Assembly: GCA_000701625.1 (NCBI GenBank)
Contig: JNJK01000005.1
Span: 124,001 to 188,000, forward strand
Length of the DNA: 64,000 nt
Direction of reading: 5' to 3'
DNA from: Lachnospiraceae bacterium MC2017
GTDB lineage: Bacteria; Bacillota; Clostridia; Lachnospirales; Lachnospiraceae
The notes beneath the pieces are model-generated. The model had not been told where the DNA came from and made no database searches. It was given only the letters and a program-made list of their open reading frames with translations. The translations under genes were made by a program, and so were the position numbers. Numbering within the stretch: position 1 is the first letter of the stretch; every line of letters starts with the position of its first letter. Positions 1 to 9,094 of the stretch are shown piece by piece.

Positions 1-293
1 TTCTCCGCTTCCGGACTTTCAATCTTTTTTGAAAGCTCACGGATCTCGCCGGCAAAGGATTTCATATCTTCAAATTTTTGTACCAGATGCAGTCTTTCTT
101 CGTAATTTTTCAAAGCTTTTCTGCAACGGGCTATCATGGTCGATACAGCCTGTCGGCTTATACCATACTGCTCTGCAATCTCCGCCAATGACAGATCTTC
201 CATTGTGTAAGCATCGTATACTTCACGTTGACGGTCATTCAGAAGTTCTCCGTAAAAATCATAGAGCAGTGCTTCTTTTGCAAACTCTTCCAT
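1..293 (-). CDS. ylxM: YlxM-type (UPF0122) helix-turn-helix protein, 3' end beyond window
   Basis: The frame starts at an ATG whose complement is 291..293, behind a GGAGG site, and stays open to base 1, so the C-terminus is missing. It opens MEEFAKEALLYDFYGELL and contains a sigma-70 region 4-like helix-turn-helix around residues 30-60 (SLAEIAEQYGISRQAVS), followed by a charged helical tail. This matches the YlxM/UPF0122 family, which in Firmicutes is encoded directly before ffh and is linked to the signal recognition particle pathway. The nearby ftsY, the SRP receptor, supports the assignment; ffh would be expected just outside the window. The biochemical role of the family is poorly defined. 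Confidence 0.88.
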   Translation of the reverse strand, partial: MEEFAKEALLYDFYGELLNDRQREVYDAYTMEDLSLAEIAEQYGISRQAVSTMIARCRKALKNYEERLHLVQKFEDMKSFAGEIRELSKKIESPEAE

Positions 294-335
294 CGCAGAG
301 ACCTCCACAACATACGGAATGATAACACAGAGAAT

Positions 336-368
336 GCCGAGTGTCAACACTAAATATTAACACCCGGC
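336..368 (-). terminator. Hairpin between ilvA and ylxM, possible weak terminator
   Basis: Arms GCCGAGTGT (336-344) and ACACCCGGC (360-368) pair over nine positions with one G-U type mismatch and a 15-base loop. It lies just after the ilvA stop and before the ylxM start. No good U-run follows on the minus strand, so it may be an inefficient terminator or a processing hairpin. Confidence 0.35.
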
Positions 369-390
369 ACCTATTCTTTTTAAAGTCTTT

Positions 391-1620
391 TTAAAGCGTT
401 GCTCTTACCTGCTTGGGTCGGAAGCCCTGTTTATCGAGAGCTGCGAGGATACGCTCTTTATGATCTGTTCCAAACGCCTCCATTGTGATACGGAGTTCAA
501 CTGCAGCTGAACGGTTTATTGTAATGAACTGATTATGTTCAAGCTTTATTACATTTCCGTTCTGCTTTGCGATAACACCTGCCACACGCTCCAGTTCACC
601 CGGCTTATCCGGAAGAAGTACTGAAACCGTAAAGATCCTGTCTCTTAAGATAAGTCCCTGCTGTACAACTGATGACATGGTGATGACATCCATGTTTCCG
701 CCGGAAAGGATCGAAACAACTTTCTTACCCTTGCAGGTCAGCTGCTTCAGTGCTGCTACGGTCAGAAGACCTGAATTTTCAACAACCATCTTATGGTTTT
801 CTACCATATCCAGGAAAGCCATAACGAGATCAGAATCAGGAACTGTGATCACATCATCAAGATTTTTCTGAAGATACGGAAAAATATTTGCTCCCGGAGT
901 TTTTACCGCTGTTCCATCAGCGATAGTAGATGCTGACGGAAGTGTTGTGACCTTGCTGTTTCTGAAAGATTCGCTAAGACATGCAGCACCTTCCGGCTCG
1001 ACACCGATCACTTTAACCTTTGGATGCATGAGCTTTGCAAGTGTGGAAACACCTGTCGCCAGTCCGCCTCCTCCTACAGGAACGAGAATGTAATCCACAA
1101 GAGGAAGTTCCTTAAAGATCTCCATTGCGATGGATCCCTGTCCGGTTGCTACTCCCAGATCGTCAAAAGGATGAACGAAAGTATATCCGTTTTCTTTTGC
1201 GAGTCGAAGTGCTTCCTCTGCCGCATCATCATACACATCTCCATGAAGGACTACCTCAGCTCCGAGAGCCTTCGTACGGTTAACCTTGATTAGAGGTGTT
1301 GTTGTCGGCATTACAATGACTGCCTTGCACCCAAATACCTGTGCTGCATACGCAACACCCTGTGCATGATTTCCTGCTGATGCAGTGATTACGCCCTTTG
1401 CACGCTCAGCGTCGCTCAATTTGCTGATCCTGTAATATGCGCCCCGGATCTTATATGCACCGGTTCTCTGCATATTTTCCGGTTTAAGGTAGACATTATT
1501 TCCGCAGCTTTTTGAGAAAAAGTCACTCTGAATGAGTTTTGTCTCAAGGGTTACTTCCTTAACCTTTTCAGAGGCTTCCTCAAATGCCGGCAGTGTCAGA
1601 AACTTTGTGTTGTCGCTCAT
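391..1620 (-). CDS. ilvA: Threonine ammonia-lyase
   Basis: PLP-dependent enzyme that deaminates L-threonine to 2-oxobutanoate, the first committed step of isoleucine synthesis or a step of threonine catabolism. The 409 residues fit the short form (about 400 aa) with one C-terminal ACT domain. The Schiff-base lysine lies in GAYKIRGAYY near residue 57, and the phosphate-binding glycine loop is PVGGGGLATG near residue 183. Residues from about 325 on form the ACT domain (VSVLLPDKPGELERVAGVIA), suggesting allosteric control by an amino acid. The ATG follows AAGGAG. It sits between ftsY and ylxM, an unusual place. Whether it is biosynthetic (ilvA) or catabolic (tdcB-like) cannot be decided from sequence alone. 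Confidence 0.93.
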   Translation of the reverse strand: MSDNTKFLTLPAFEEASEKVKEVTLETKLIQSDFFSKSCGNNVYLKPENMQRTGAYKIRGAYYRISKLSDAERAKGVITASAGNHAQGVAYAAQVFGCKAVIVMPTTTPLIKVNRTKALGAEVVLHGDVYDDAAEEALRLAKENGYTFVHPFDDLGVATGQGSIAMEIFKELPLVDYILVPVGGGGLATGVSTLAKLMHPKVKVIGVEPEGAACLSESFRNSKVTTLPSASTIADGTAVKTPGANIFPYLQKNLDDVITVPDSDLVMAFLDMVENHKMVVENSGLLTVAALKQLTCKGKKVVSILSGGNMDVITMSSVVQQGLILRDRIFTVSVLLPDKPGELERVAGVIAKQNGNVIKLEHNQFITINRSAAVELRITMEAFGTDHKERILAALDKQGFRPKQVRATL

Positions 1621-1803
1621 ATGATCTCCTTAAATTCATGCCAGTTCTTATTACTAAGAAATATCTGACGTAATGGGACGTCCTTTTTTCCAGCGCATGG
1701 TAGCAGGCATAAACGTTTGTCTGTTATTAAACTGCGTTGTCGTATTAAAGCGTTAATTCCAAAAAGAACTTGAGCAATATAATCTACCTTTTATTCGGAT
1801 TTG

Positions 1804-2682
1804 TCAAATAGTTACATCAAATAAGCCATTAACAAATTTATCCGGATCGAACCTCTCAAGATCCGTCACTTTCTCACCCAGGCCAATATATTTTACGGGT
1901 ATATGAAGTTCATTCTGGATAGCGATAGCTATTCCACCCTTTGCGCTTCCGTCAAGTTTTGTTAAAACGAGTCCGGTCACATCCGTTACTTCCATGAACT
2001 GCTTTGCCTGAGAAAGCGCATTCTGTCCAGTAGTTCCATCGACAACAACAAGTGTCTCACGGTTGGCATCAGCATACTCAGTCTTAATGATCGTATTGAT
2101 CTTATTCAGCTCATTCATGAGATTCTTTTTGTTGTGGAGTCTTCCTGCTGTATCACAAAGAAGGATATCTGTATTTCGTGCTTTTGACGCCTGTATAGAG
2201 TCAAAAATGACCGACCCCGGGTCTCCGCCTTCTACACCCTTTACAATATCAACATCTGTTCTCTTTGCCCAAATGTCGAGCTGATCTATAGCAGCAGCCC
2301 TGAATGTGTCTGCAGCCGACAGCAGCACCTTCTTTCCCTCGTTCTTGTACATGGCAGCAAGCTTGCCTACAGTCGTAGTCTTTCCTACTCCATTCACGCC
2401 CACTACGAGCACCACAGACTTACCTCTTTCAAAGGCATATGGGTCATCACTTCCGGTCTCACGGAGAGCTTCTTTCATGTTTTCCATCAGAAGCTCCCTG
2501 CATGCGGAAGGCTCGGATATACGCTTTTCACGCACCTGTACCTTTAATTTTTCGATAAGCTGCTCGGTTGTAGCGATACCGACATCACCCATTACGAGAT
2601 TTTCTTCAAGTTCCTCGTAAAACTCTTCATCAATTTCTTTGTATCCTGTAAAAAAGCTCGTAAGTTTAGAAAAAAATCCCAT
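1804..2682 (-). CDS. ftsY: Signal recognition particle receptor FtsY
   Basis: SRP-type GTPase that docks the SRP-ribosome complex at the membrane for co-translational insertion. The 292 residues comprise an N domain (1-85) and a G domain. Visible are the P-loop GVNGVGKTTTVGKLA, DTFRAAAIDQL, the G3 motif DTAGRLHNK and the G4 motif TKLDGSAKGG. It starts at MGFFSKLTSFFTG and lacks the long acidic A domain of the E. coli protein, as is normal in Firmicutes; the short basic/hydrophobic N-terminus is the likely membrane anchor. It begins 15 bases after the smc stop, so smc and ftsY are co-transcribed. Confidence 0.97.
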   Translation of the reverse strand: MGFFSKLTSFFTGYKEIDEEFYEELEENLVMGDVGIATTEQLIEKLKVQVREKRISEPSACRELLMENMKEALRETGSDDPYAFERGKSVVLVVGVNGVGKTTTVGKLAAMYKNEGKKVLLSAADTFRAAAIDQLDIWAKRTDVDIVKGVEGGDPGSVIFDSIQASKARNTDILLCDTAGRLHNKKNLMNELNKINTIIKTEYADANRETLVVVDGTTGQNALSQAKQFMEVTDVTGLVLTKLDGSAKGGIAIAIQNELHIPVKYIGLGEKVTDLERFDPDKFVNGLFDVTI

Positions 2683-2697
2683 AAATACTCCTTAAAA

Positions 2698-5600
2698 TCA
2701 CTTGTATTCGTCACTCGTCAGATCCACGTTCACCTGCGTGGATACGCCCTTTTCCTGCATAGTCACACCATACAGACGATCAGATTTCATCATAGTTCCT
2801 CGTCTGTGTGTTATGACAATAAACTGCGTATGATCTGTAAGCTTTGTCAGATAGTTTGCAAAACGGTCTACATTGGCCTCGTCAAGTGCCGCCTCGATCT
2901 CATCCAAAAGACAGAATGGTGACGGCTTAAGTGCCTGTATCGCAAACAAAAGCGAGATCGCACTGAGAGCCTTTTCTCCACCGGAAAGCTGCATCATATT
3001 CTGCAATTTCTTTCCCGGTGGCTGTGCAATGATCCTTATGTCTGTTTCCAGAAGGTTTTCAGGATCCACAAGTTCCAGTGTACCCTTACCACCTCCAAAA
3101 AGCTCCTTAAATACAATATCGTATTCTTTTGCAATTTCTGTGAACTTTTCAGCAAATTGCTTTTTCATACTCGTATCAAGCTCAGCAATTATATTGTTTA
3201 GATCTTCTTCTGCCTTCACCAGATCATTTCTCTGATCATTCATAAATGTATAACGTTCATCCAGGCTCTTAAATTCCTCAATAGCATTTACATTTACATT
3301 TCCAAGATTTCTAATGGCAGATTTTACTGCATCAGTTTCTTTCTTCATTTTTGAAAGATCTGTTAATTCAGGATTTTTGAGTTCTTCTGCTGCACCTCTC
3401 GTCAGCTGATACTCATCCCACATATAACCAGTCAGATAGTCCTGACTCCGCTCGCTCTTTTCTTTCTGCGCATTCAGTCGATCTATTTCGCGTTCTATAC
3501 TGCTCTTTTTTTCCGCAAGCTTTTCACGCAGGTCAACGATCTCATTGCGGCTCTTTGACAGTTCTTCCTTTTTAGAAATAAGTACTTCCAGTTCTTTATG
3601 ACGAGTATCATTATTGTCACCAAAGGACTCTATCTGTTTTTTGAGTTCTGTGATCTTATCTTCTTTTTCTTTGATGTCCTTAGCATCTTCTGCAAGATTT
3701 TTCTTATTCTGCTCTATCTCGGACTTTGCATGAGCAAGAGACTCTTCCAGTCGTCTGATATTCTGTTCGCCAAATTTTTGTTCCTGAAGGAGTGTTGCAT
3801 TGCTCAGATCCGCATCACTAAGAGTTTTTCTGAGCTCACTTGCCCGAGCTGACTTCTTTTCATGATTTACGGTCAGTTCTTCGTTCTTTGCTGTGAGTTC
3901 TTTCTCTGATTTTTCAGATTCTGACAGCTGCGCCTCGATTTCTGCCTGATTTTCCTTTAACTGACGAATATGCTCAGTGATCTCATCATTCTGGCGGACC
4001 ATTGCCGAACTTCCTTCAGCAAATTCTTTCTTTTTGTCTTCCAGATTCTTTAAATTGAGTGCACAGGTATTTCTGCGAATTTCTGCATCTTTCTGATTTT
4101 TCTGAGTTTCTTCACGAAGCTTATTGTTTTCTCTTACAGCATCCTGAATGTCCTCTTTTTTAGCAAGGCAAGCATCTATTTCCTTCAGAGCATCTTTTAT
4201 CTCTTTTTGGAAATTATCGATCTCACGACCTCTTCCGAGGAGTCCACCCTTATTACGGAATGATCCTCCGGAAATAGATCCACCGGGATTCAGTGCTTCT
4301 CCAGATAACGTAACGATTCGTGTCTTATATTTGAATTTACGCGCGATCGCAAGAGCATTATCAACTGTATCTACAACGAGATAATTACCAAGGAGACTGG
4401 ACGCAACCTTTTCATACTGCTTGTCAAAGCTTACAAGCGTATCTGCAGCACCGATCGCCCCTGGCATATCCAATGCTTCCGGATACCCAAGCTCACGTTC
4501 CTGTATCGCATTTAAGGGCAGGAAAGTCGCACGTCCAGCTCTTTCATCCTTAAGGAACTTTATCATACGCTTTGCGGTCTCTTCGTCCTTTGTAACGATA
4601 TTCTGCAAATTACCGCCGAGAGCTGTTTCTATAGCTGTTTCATACTTTGCTTCAACGTGGATAAGGTCTGCCACTACACCGCAAAGACCACGTTCTTTAG
4701 ATTTCTGCTCCATGGTCTTACGTACAGCATTTCCATAGCCCTCATATCTCTCAGCCATATTTTTAAGAGATTCCAATTTGGATTTTTTCTCGTGATAATC
4801 AATTTCCAGCGAATGGTGCTTTGTATCGATTTTATCCCTTTCTTCACGGAGTTTCCCCGCTTTTTCCTCAACTGAAGCCAGTATTTCATCGTTTTTACGG
4901 ATTTCTTCATTTATGGCATCAAGTTCCTTAACGCCACTCTTTATCCTCTCCTCAACATCAGACTCATCTGATTTACTGGTCAGTAATTTCGCATTAAGCT
5001 CTGCCCTCTTTATATTTGCCTGTTCGAGCATCGCGTCATAGCGTTCTTTATTTCCGCGTATAGAGGAACGGCCATTCAGGAGATCGATCACTGCGCTCTT
5101 ATTTTCTTCGATCTGTCTGTTAAGCTCAAATATTTCCTTATCAAGTCCAGTCAATTCATCGCGTACAGAATCAAGTCCCTCCGTACCGGCAGCGACCCTT
5201 GCATCTGTTTCCTTTTTTGCTTCCCTTGCTTTTTCCAGTTCTGTAGTAAAACTTTCCTGTTCTTTCTCAAGGTCAGCTATTCTGCGAGTGAAATGTTCAT
5301 CACTTGTCTTAACAGTATTGATCTGTTCTGAAAGGACATTGATCTTTCCTTCGATCTCACCTTTCAATAACTTTGAACCATTGATTTCGTTTCTTTTTTC
5401 CTCGATCTCACGATCAAGCTCCTCAATCTCCGTTCCACTCTCTTCATACTTTATCTTGCTTTCTTCAAAGCTTTCCGTCACTTCCTGCAGATCGTTCTGG
5501 GCAATCTTCCCCTTCTTCTCTATATCAGAAAGTACCTCATCAAGCCTGTCTGACTCCAGAAGGAATACATTAACATCGAGTTCTTTAAGTTCTTCCTTCT

Positions 5601-6252
5601 TTTTAAGATATTCCTTTGCGGTCTCAGCCTGCTTTGAAAGTGGCCCTATCTGTTTTTCAAGCTCAGATAAAATATCGTTTACACGAACAAGATTGTTCTT
5701 TTCATCCGCTAGTTTTTTTTGTGCGGCACTCTTTCTTCTCTTATACTTAACGATTCCTGCAGCTTCATCAAAAAGCTCTCGGCGTTCGTCCATCTTTCCC
5801 GAAAGAATCTTATCGATCTGACCCTGTCCGATAATCGAATAACCTTCCTGTCCGATACCTGTATCATAAAATAGTTCCTGCACGTCGCGCAGACGACAGT
5901 TATTGCCATTCATCAGATATTCACTTTCACCGGATCTGTAGACACGACGAGCTACTGTAACCTCGTCATACTCCACATTAAGCGCATGGTCGGCATTATC
6001 AAGTGTGATAGCCACATATGCGTAACCCATAGGCTTACGTGTCTCTGTACCGGAAAAGATAACATCCTGCATGGAAGCTCCTCGTAGTTCCCTTGCACTC
6101 TGCTCTCCAAGCACCCAACGCACCGCATCCGCAACATTACTCTTTCCGGATCCGTTAGGACCTACGATACCGGTTATTCCACCCTTAAAGGAAAACTCCA
6201 ATTTATTTGCAAATGATTTAAACCCCTGTATTTCAATACTCTTTAAGTACAC
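2698..6252 (-). CDS. smc: Chromosome segregation ATPase SMC
   Basis: Core subunit of the SMC-ScpAB condensin that organises and separates the chromosome. At 1184 residues it has the normal length. The N-terminal head has Walker A GPNGSGKSNVADAVRWVLGE near residue 32. Long coiled coils (about 170-500 and 680-1020) flank a hinge around 515-680 that includes the glycine-rich GGSISGGSFRNKGGLLGRG. The C-terminal head has the signature LSGGEKALSAISLLFA and Walker B FCLLDEIEAALDEANV. It lies between rnc and ftsY, the classical Firmicutes order. The LDEIEAALD form differs slightly from the common LDEVDAALD but keeps the catalytic glutamate. Confidence 0.98.
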   Translation of the reverse strand: MYLKSIEIQGFKSFANKLEFSFKGGITGIVGPNGSGKSNVADAVRWVLGEQSARELRGASMQDVIFSGTETRKPMGYAYVAITLDNADHALNVEYDEVTVARRVYRSGESEYLMNGNNCRLRDVQELFYDTGIGQEGYSIIGQGQIDKILSGKMDERRELFDEAAGIVKYKRRKSAAQKKLADEKNNLVRVNDILSELEKQIGPLSKQAETAKEYLKKKEELKELDVNVFLLESDRLDEVLSDIEKKGKIAQNDLQEVTESFEESKIKYEESGTEIEELDREIEEKRNEINGSKLLKGEIEGKINVLSEQINTVKTSDEHFTRRIADLEKEQESFTTELEKAREAKKETDARVAAGTEGLDSVRDELTGLDKEIFELNRQIEENKSAVIDLLNGRSSIRGNKERYDAMLEQANIKRAELNAKLLTSKSDESDVEERIKSGVKELDAINEEIRKNDEILASVEEKAGKLREERDKIDTKHHSLEIDYHEKKSKLESLKNMAERYEGYGNAVRKTMEQKSKERGLCGVVADLIHVEAKYETAIETALGGNLQNIVTKDEETAKRMIKFLKDERAGRATFLPLNAIQERELGYPEALDMPGAIGAADTLVSFDKQYEKVASSLLGNYLVVDTVDNALAIARKFKYKTRIVTLSGEALNPGGSISGGSFRNKGGLLGRGREIDNFQKEIKDALKEIDACLAKKEDIQDAVRENNKLREETQKNQKDAEIRRNTCALNLKNLEDKKKEFAEGSSAMVRQNDEITEHIRQLKENQAEIEAQLSESEKSEKELTAKNEELTVNHEKKSARASELRKTLSDADLSNATLLQEQKFGEQNIRRLEESLAHAKSEIEQNKKNLAEDAKDIKEKEDKITELKKQIESFGDNNDTRHKELEVLISKKEELSKSRNEIVDLREKLAEKKSSIEREIDRLNAQKEKSERSQDYLTGYMWDEYQLTRGAAEELKNPELTDLSKMKKETDAVKSAIRNLGNVNVNAIEEFKSLDERYTFMNDQRNDLVKAEEDLNNIIAELDTSMKKQFAEKFTEIAKEYDIVFKELFGGGKGTLELVDPENLLETDIRIIAQPPGKKLQNMMQLSGGEKALSAISLLFAIQALKPSPFCLLDEIEAALDEANVDRFANYLTKLTDHTQFIVITHRRGTMMKSDRLYGVTMQEKGVSTQVNVDLTSDEYK

Positions 6253-6306
6253 CAGCTACCTCATCCCGTCCGTGTGATCGCGAACATTTTTTTGCTACCG
6301 AAGCTG

Positions 6307-6984
6307 TCATCGCTTCAGCAATGCCTCATAAGCCGCATGCTGCTCAGCGCTCTTTTTTGAGCTGCCTGTTCCACAGGCAATTTTTTCCCCATTTATAAAT
6401 ACTGCTACCGTATATTTTTTTCTATGATCCGGACCACTCTCATCAATGACCTCATAGGAAAGTTCATCGCCTGTTTTCTGAGTCATGATCTGCAGTCTTG
6501 ACTTCGAATCATGAAATAACTGTTTGTGCTCAATATCTGTCAGCACATATTTCTTTATGTGAAGAGCTGCAGGCTCCATACCACCGTCTATATATATCGC
6601 ACCGATTATCGCCTCAAATATATCCGAAACTATGGAATCTCTGTAACGACTCCCCTGCATTTCCTCTCCCTTTCCGAGCAGAATATAGTCACTAAGAGAA
6701 AACGCTCGGGCACAAAATGCAAGAGTTGGTTCACATACAAGAGAAGATCTGAGCCGGGTCATATCCCCCTCAGGCATTTCCGGATGATTCCTGTAGAGGA
6801 AATCACTTACTGTCACCTCAAGAACCGCATCTCCCAAAAACTCCAGTCTCTGATAATCGGCAATCCGGTTGATCTTCATCTCATTTACATAAGAACTGTG
6901 AGCCAACGCAGATTTAAGCAGATTTTTATCCTTAAATACATATCCGATCTTTGCTTCCAGACTCTCAGGATTAAACTTTTGCAT
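6307..6984 (-). CDS. rnc: Ribonuclease III
   Basis: Double-strand-specific endoribonuclease for rRNA and mRNA processing. The preferred start is the ATG giving MQKFNPESLEAKIGY, behind TTGGAGGATA; this gives 225 residues, the usual size. An in-frame upstream start would add 14 residues but has no ribosome binding site. The RNase III signature is NRIADYQRLEFLGDAVLEV (around 40-60) with the catalytic glutamates and aspartates, including VSDIFEAIIGAIYID near 110. A double-stranded RNA-binding domain fills 155-225 (DHRKKYTVAVFINGE, GTGSSKKSAEQHAAYEAL). It is followed by smc after 54 bases, and a stable hairpin precedes its ribosome site. Confidence 0.97.
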   Translation of the reverse strand: MQKFNPESLEAKIGYVFKDKNLLKSALAHSSYVNEMKINRIADYQRLEFLGDAVLEVTVSDFLYRNHPEMPEGDMTRLRSSLVCEPTLAFCARAFSLSDYILLGKGEEMQGSRYRDSIVSDIFEAIIGAIYIDGGMEPAALHIKKYVLTDIEHKQLFHDSKSRLQIMTQKTGDELSYEVIDESGPDHRKKYTVAVFINGEKIACGTGSSKKSAEQHAAYEALLKR

Positions 6985-7008
6985 AAAGCATATCCTCCAA
7001 TTATAAGT

Positions 7009-7038
7009 GCCCCTTTCCTGCCGCAACAGAAAAGGGGC
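7009..7038 (-). promoter_or_regulatory. Hairpin in the rnc leader
   Basis: Arms GCCCCTTTCCTG (7009-7020) and CAGAAAAGGGGC (7027-7038) form a 12-pair stem with a 6-base loop, between the acpP stop and the rnc ribosome site. On the minus strand it has no U-run, so it is a poor terminator. RNase III genes in other bacteria are known to be autoregulated by cleavage of a leader stem; that role here is an inference. Confidence 0.5.
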
Positions 7039-7055
7039 GCAAAAACATTCTAAAT

Positions 7056-7295
7056 TTAGTTCTGAGCTTCTGCAGCTTCCTTGATCTTCTTTACAGCATC
7101 ACCAACTGTAACGATTTTTTCAACTTCTTCTGTTTCGATATTGATATCGAACTCCTGCTCAATACCCATAATGATCTGGAAAACGTCGAGAGAGTCTGCA
7201 CCCAGATCGTCAGCAAAAGTTGACTCCATAGTAACTTCGTCCTTATCTACATTCAGAACGTCCGCAATAATGCTCTGTAACTTTTCAAATTCCAT
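7056..7295 (-). CDS. acpP: Acyl carrier protein
   Basis: Small acidic carrier of growing acyl chains in type II fatty acid synthesis. The start giving [17 protein letters not shown] (79 residues) is chosen because AAAGGA lies just upstream; a start six codons earlier would sit on top of that ribosome site. The phosphopantetheine attachment serine is in [12 protein letters not shown] near residue 36. It follows plsX, which makes acyl-phosphate from acyl-ACP, and precedes rnc, an order common in Firmicutes. Confidence 0.97.
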   Translation of the reverse strand: MEFEKLQSIIADVLNVDKDEVTMESTFADDLGADSLDVFQIIMGIEQEFDINIETEEVEKIVTVGDAVKKIKEAAEAQN

Positions 7296-7335
7296 TTTTT
7301 TAATTCCTTTCAACTATTATGTAACCTTATCCGCA

Positions 7336-8346
7336 TCACTCTTTTATTGTGATCCTGTCGCGGATCTTTTCATTGATCTTTTCTTCCTTAAAAGATACAC
7401 ACTGAATGATGGAGGTCGTAACTTCCTTATGTGTAGCACTTCCATGTGTTTTAACCACAAGTCCCTTAAGTCCAAGCAGCGGAGCTCCGCCATATTCCGA
7501 AGCCACATACTTTTTCATAGATTTCTTAAGTACCGGCTTTATAAGAAGCCCCCCGAGTTTTCCACGGAATGATGACATAAGTCCGTTTTTAAGTTCAGAA
7601 AGGAGAACCTTTCCTACACCCTCATACATCTTAAGTGCAACATTTCCCGCAAATGCCTCACAAACAATTACATCTGCAGCACCCTCTGCAATATCTCTTG
7701 CCTCGATGCTTCCTGTAAAATTAATATCCGGACAAGCCTTTAAGAGCGGGAACGTCTCTTTAACGAGAGCATTTCCCTTATCCTCCTCTGCACCGATATT
7801 AAGAATAGCGACTCTCGGATTCTTTACCCCGATGACATTTTCCATATAAATGGAACCCATCTTTGCAAACTGGACAAGATGATCCGGTCGTGCATCGACA
7901 TTTGCTCCACAGTCAATAAGCAGTGAAACTCCCTTTGCTGTAGGTATCACAGGTGCCAAAGGTGCCCTCTCGACTCCTTTTATACGACCTACGATAAATG
8001 TTCCGCCAACCAGGATAGCTCCTGAACTACCTGCTGATACAAAGGCATCACATGTACCGTCCTTTACAAGGTTCAGACCAACCACTATTGATGAATCTTT
8101 CTTTCGACGTATCGCCATTACCGGCGGCTCAGCCGTTTCGATCACTTCTGTTGACGCTACTGTTGTGATCCTGTCCTTTGGATACGAATATTTCGCAAGC
8201 TCAGTATCGAGTACTTCCTGCGTTCCGACAAGATATACCAAAATATTATCTCTGAGATTTACCGCATCTACTGCACCCTTAATAATCTCAACAGGTGCGT
8301 TATCGCCTCCCATGGCGTCTACTGCGACCTTTACAATTTCTGACAT
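7336..8346 (-). CDS. plsX: Phosphate acyltransferase PlsX
   Basis: Converts acyl-ACP to acyl-phosphate, the donor for glycerol-3-phosphate acylation in phospholipid synthesis; a peripheral membrane enzyme. The 336 residues match the family. The N-terminus VAVDAMGGDNAPVEIIKGAV is the family hallmark, and further matches are AFVSAGSSGAILVGGTFIVGRIKGVERAPLA (read in parts) and YGGAPLLGLKGLVVKTHGSA near the C-terminus. acpP starts 40 bases downstream. A terminator separates plsX from rpmF upstream, so plsX probably has its own promoter in 8347-8440. No clear FapR-type operator was seen. Confidence 0.97.
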   Translation of the reverse strand: MSEIVKVAVDAMGGDNAPVEIIKGAVDAVNLRDNILVYLVGTQEVLDTELAKYSYPKDRITTVASTEVIETAEPPVMAIRRKKDSSIVVGLNLVKDGTCDAFVSAGSSGAILVGGTFIVGRIKGVERAPLAPVIPTAKGVSLLIDCGANVDARPDHLVQFAKMGSIYMENVIGVKNPRVAILNIGAEEDKGNALVKETFPLLKACPDINFTGSIEARDIAEGAADVIVCEAFAGNVALKMYEGVGKVLLSELKNGLMSSFRGKLGGLLIKPVLKKSMKKYVASEYGGAPLLGLKGLVVKTHGSATHKEVTTSIIQCVSFKEEKINEKIRDRITIKE

Positions 8347-8442
8347 AATTGCCTCCGGTTATTTTTTAACGTGCCTGATTTACTATACAAGACTGCTATA
8401 TAAAAATCAAGAGTGGCAAAATTTTCGACTGATAATAAGCCG

Positions 8443-8475
8443 AAAAAAACGCCATCGGGATTAACCGATGACGTT
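8443..8475 (-). terminator. Intrinsic terminator after rpmF
   Basis: On the minus strand, stem CATCGG/CCGATG extended by AACG/CGTT (10 pairs, one mismatch) is followed by GCG and seven T residues. It lies between the rpmF stop and plsX and should end or attenuate the rpmF transcript. Confidence 0.8.
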
Positions 8476-8497
8476 ATGATTCATCTGAAGATAACAC

Positions 8498-8677
8498 TCA
8501 GTCCTGAGCGATGACTTCTTTCTTATTGTAAGTACCGCAGTTCTTGCATGCTCTGTGTGAAAGCATAAGCTCGCCGCACTTCGGGCACTTTACCAGGTTC
8601 ATAGCCTTCATCTTCCAGTTAGCTCTTCTCTGGTCTCTGTGGCCTTTAGATGATTTATTCTTCGGGCAGATAGACAT
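8498..8677 (-). CDS. rpmF: 50S ribosomal protein L32
   Basis: Ribosomal protein of 59 residues beginning MSICPKNKSSKGHRDQRRAN, with the N-terminal basic segment typical of L32 and a zinc-ribbon: CPKCG and CKNCG near residues 30-46 give four cysteines, the zinc-binding form. The ATG follows AAGGAGG at good spacing. Its place before plsX is the standard bacterial order. The DUF177/YceD gene often found upstream of rpmF is not present; only a 60-residue ORF of unknown kind lies there. Confidence 0.97.
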   Translation of the reverse strand: MSICPKNKSSKGHRDQRRANWKMKAMNLVKCPKCGELMLSHRACKNCGTYNKKEVIAQD

Positions 8678-9094
8678 CTTCTACACCTCCTTGATCCGAT
8701 TTTTACGTTTTCGTGGTACTCGTGAAAACTCATACTGTTTGATTATAATCATGCGTCATTTGAATGTCAACATAAAGTTTTGACATCTCTTAAAAATCTT
8801 CCGGCAAAAGGAAATATCTGGTACAGCCGCAATTTGCCTTATATACTTTCTGCCATACCCGCCAGATATACTGACTTGATATATATCTGCGACGAAGCCT
8901 TGTAGTATCGACCAGCGCGGATACTTCCATATATAATTCTTTTGCAAACTCTGATTCAAATTTCATATCCATAATTTCAAATCTCTCCGGAAATTCTCCT
9001 ATTCATACCACTCTCGCAATTCTAAAACAAATTATCCTTTAATTCAACATCTATTTACTGGATTTTAAGAAAAAAGAATGTCACAATATAACTT
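8678..9094. other. 417-base region between rpmF and tmcAL
   Basis: The region separates divergent genes. It must hold the rpmF promoter (minus) and the tmcAL promoter (plus). AT-rich DNA precedes tmcAL at 9010-9090, but no clear -35/-10 pair was found. The only coding candidate is the small minus-strand ORF at 8790..8972, described separately. Confidence 0.6.
8790..8972 (-). CDS. Small hypothetical protein (60 aa)
   Basis: Not recognised. The ORF starts MDMKFESEFAKELYMEVSALV behind a GGAGAG site about ten bases upstream of the ATG, and ends LLPEDF. Composition is protein-like: an acidic, helical N-terminal half, then an Arg/Tyr/Trp-rich part with two adjacent cysteines (ANCGC). An overlapping minus ORF in another frame (8756..8959) looks less natural and is taken as a shadow. 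It could be a short real protein transcribed ahead of rpmF or the relic of a longer gene. Confidence 0.4.
   Translation of the reverse strand: MDMKFESEFAKELYMEVSALVDTTRLRRRYISSQYIWRVWQKVYKANCGCTRYFLLPEDF

Noticed and set aside
1621-1803. Possible T-box leader upstream of ilvA
   Set aside because: No T-box sequence, specifier stem or terminator/antiterminator pair is visible.
5288-5821. Plus-strand ORF of 177 codons inside smc
   Set aside because: Serine/phenylalanine-rich shadow of the SMC coiled coil.
8756-8959. Second minus-strand ORF overlapping the 60-residue ORF
   Set aside because: Less protein-like composition and no ribosome site; taken as a shadow frame.
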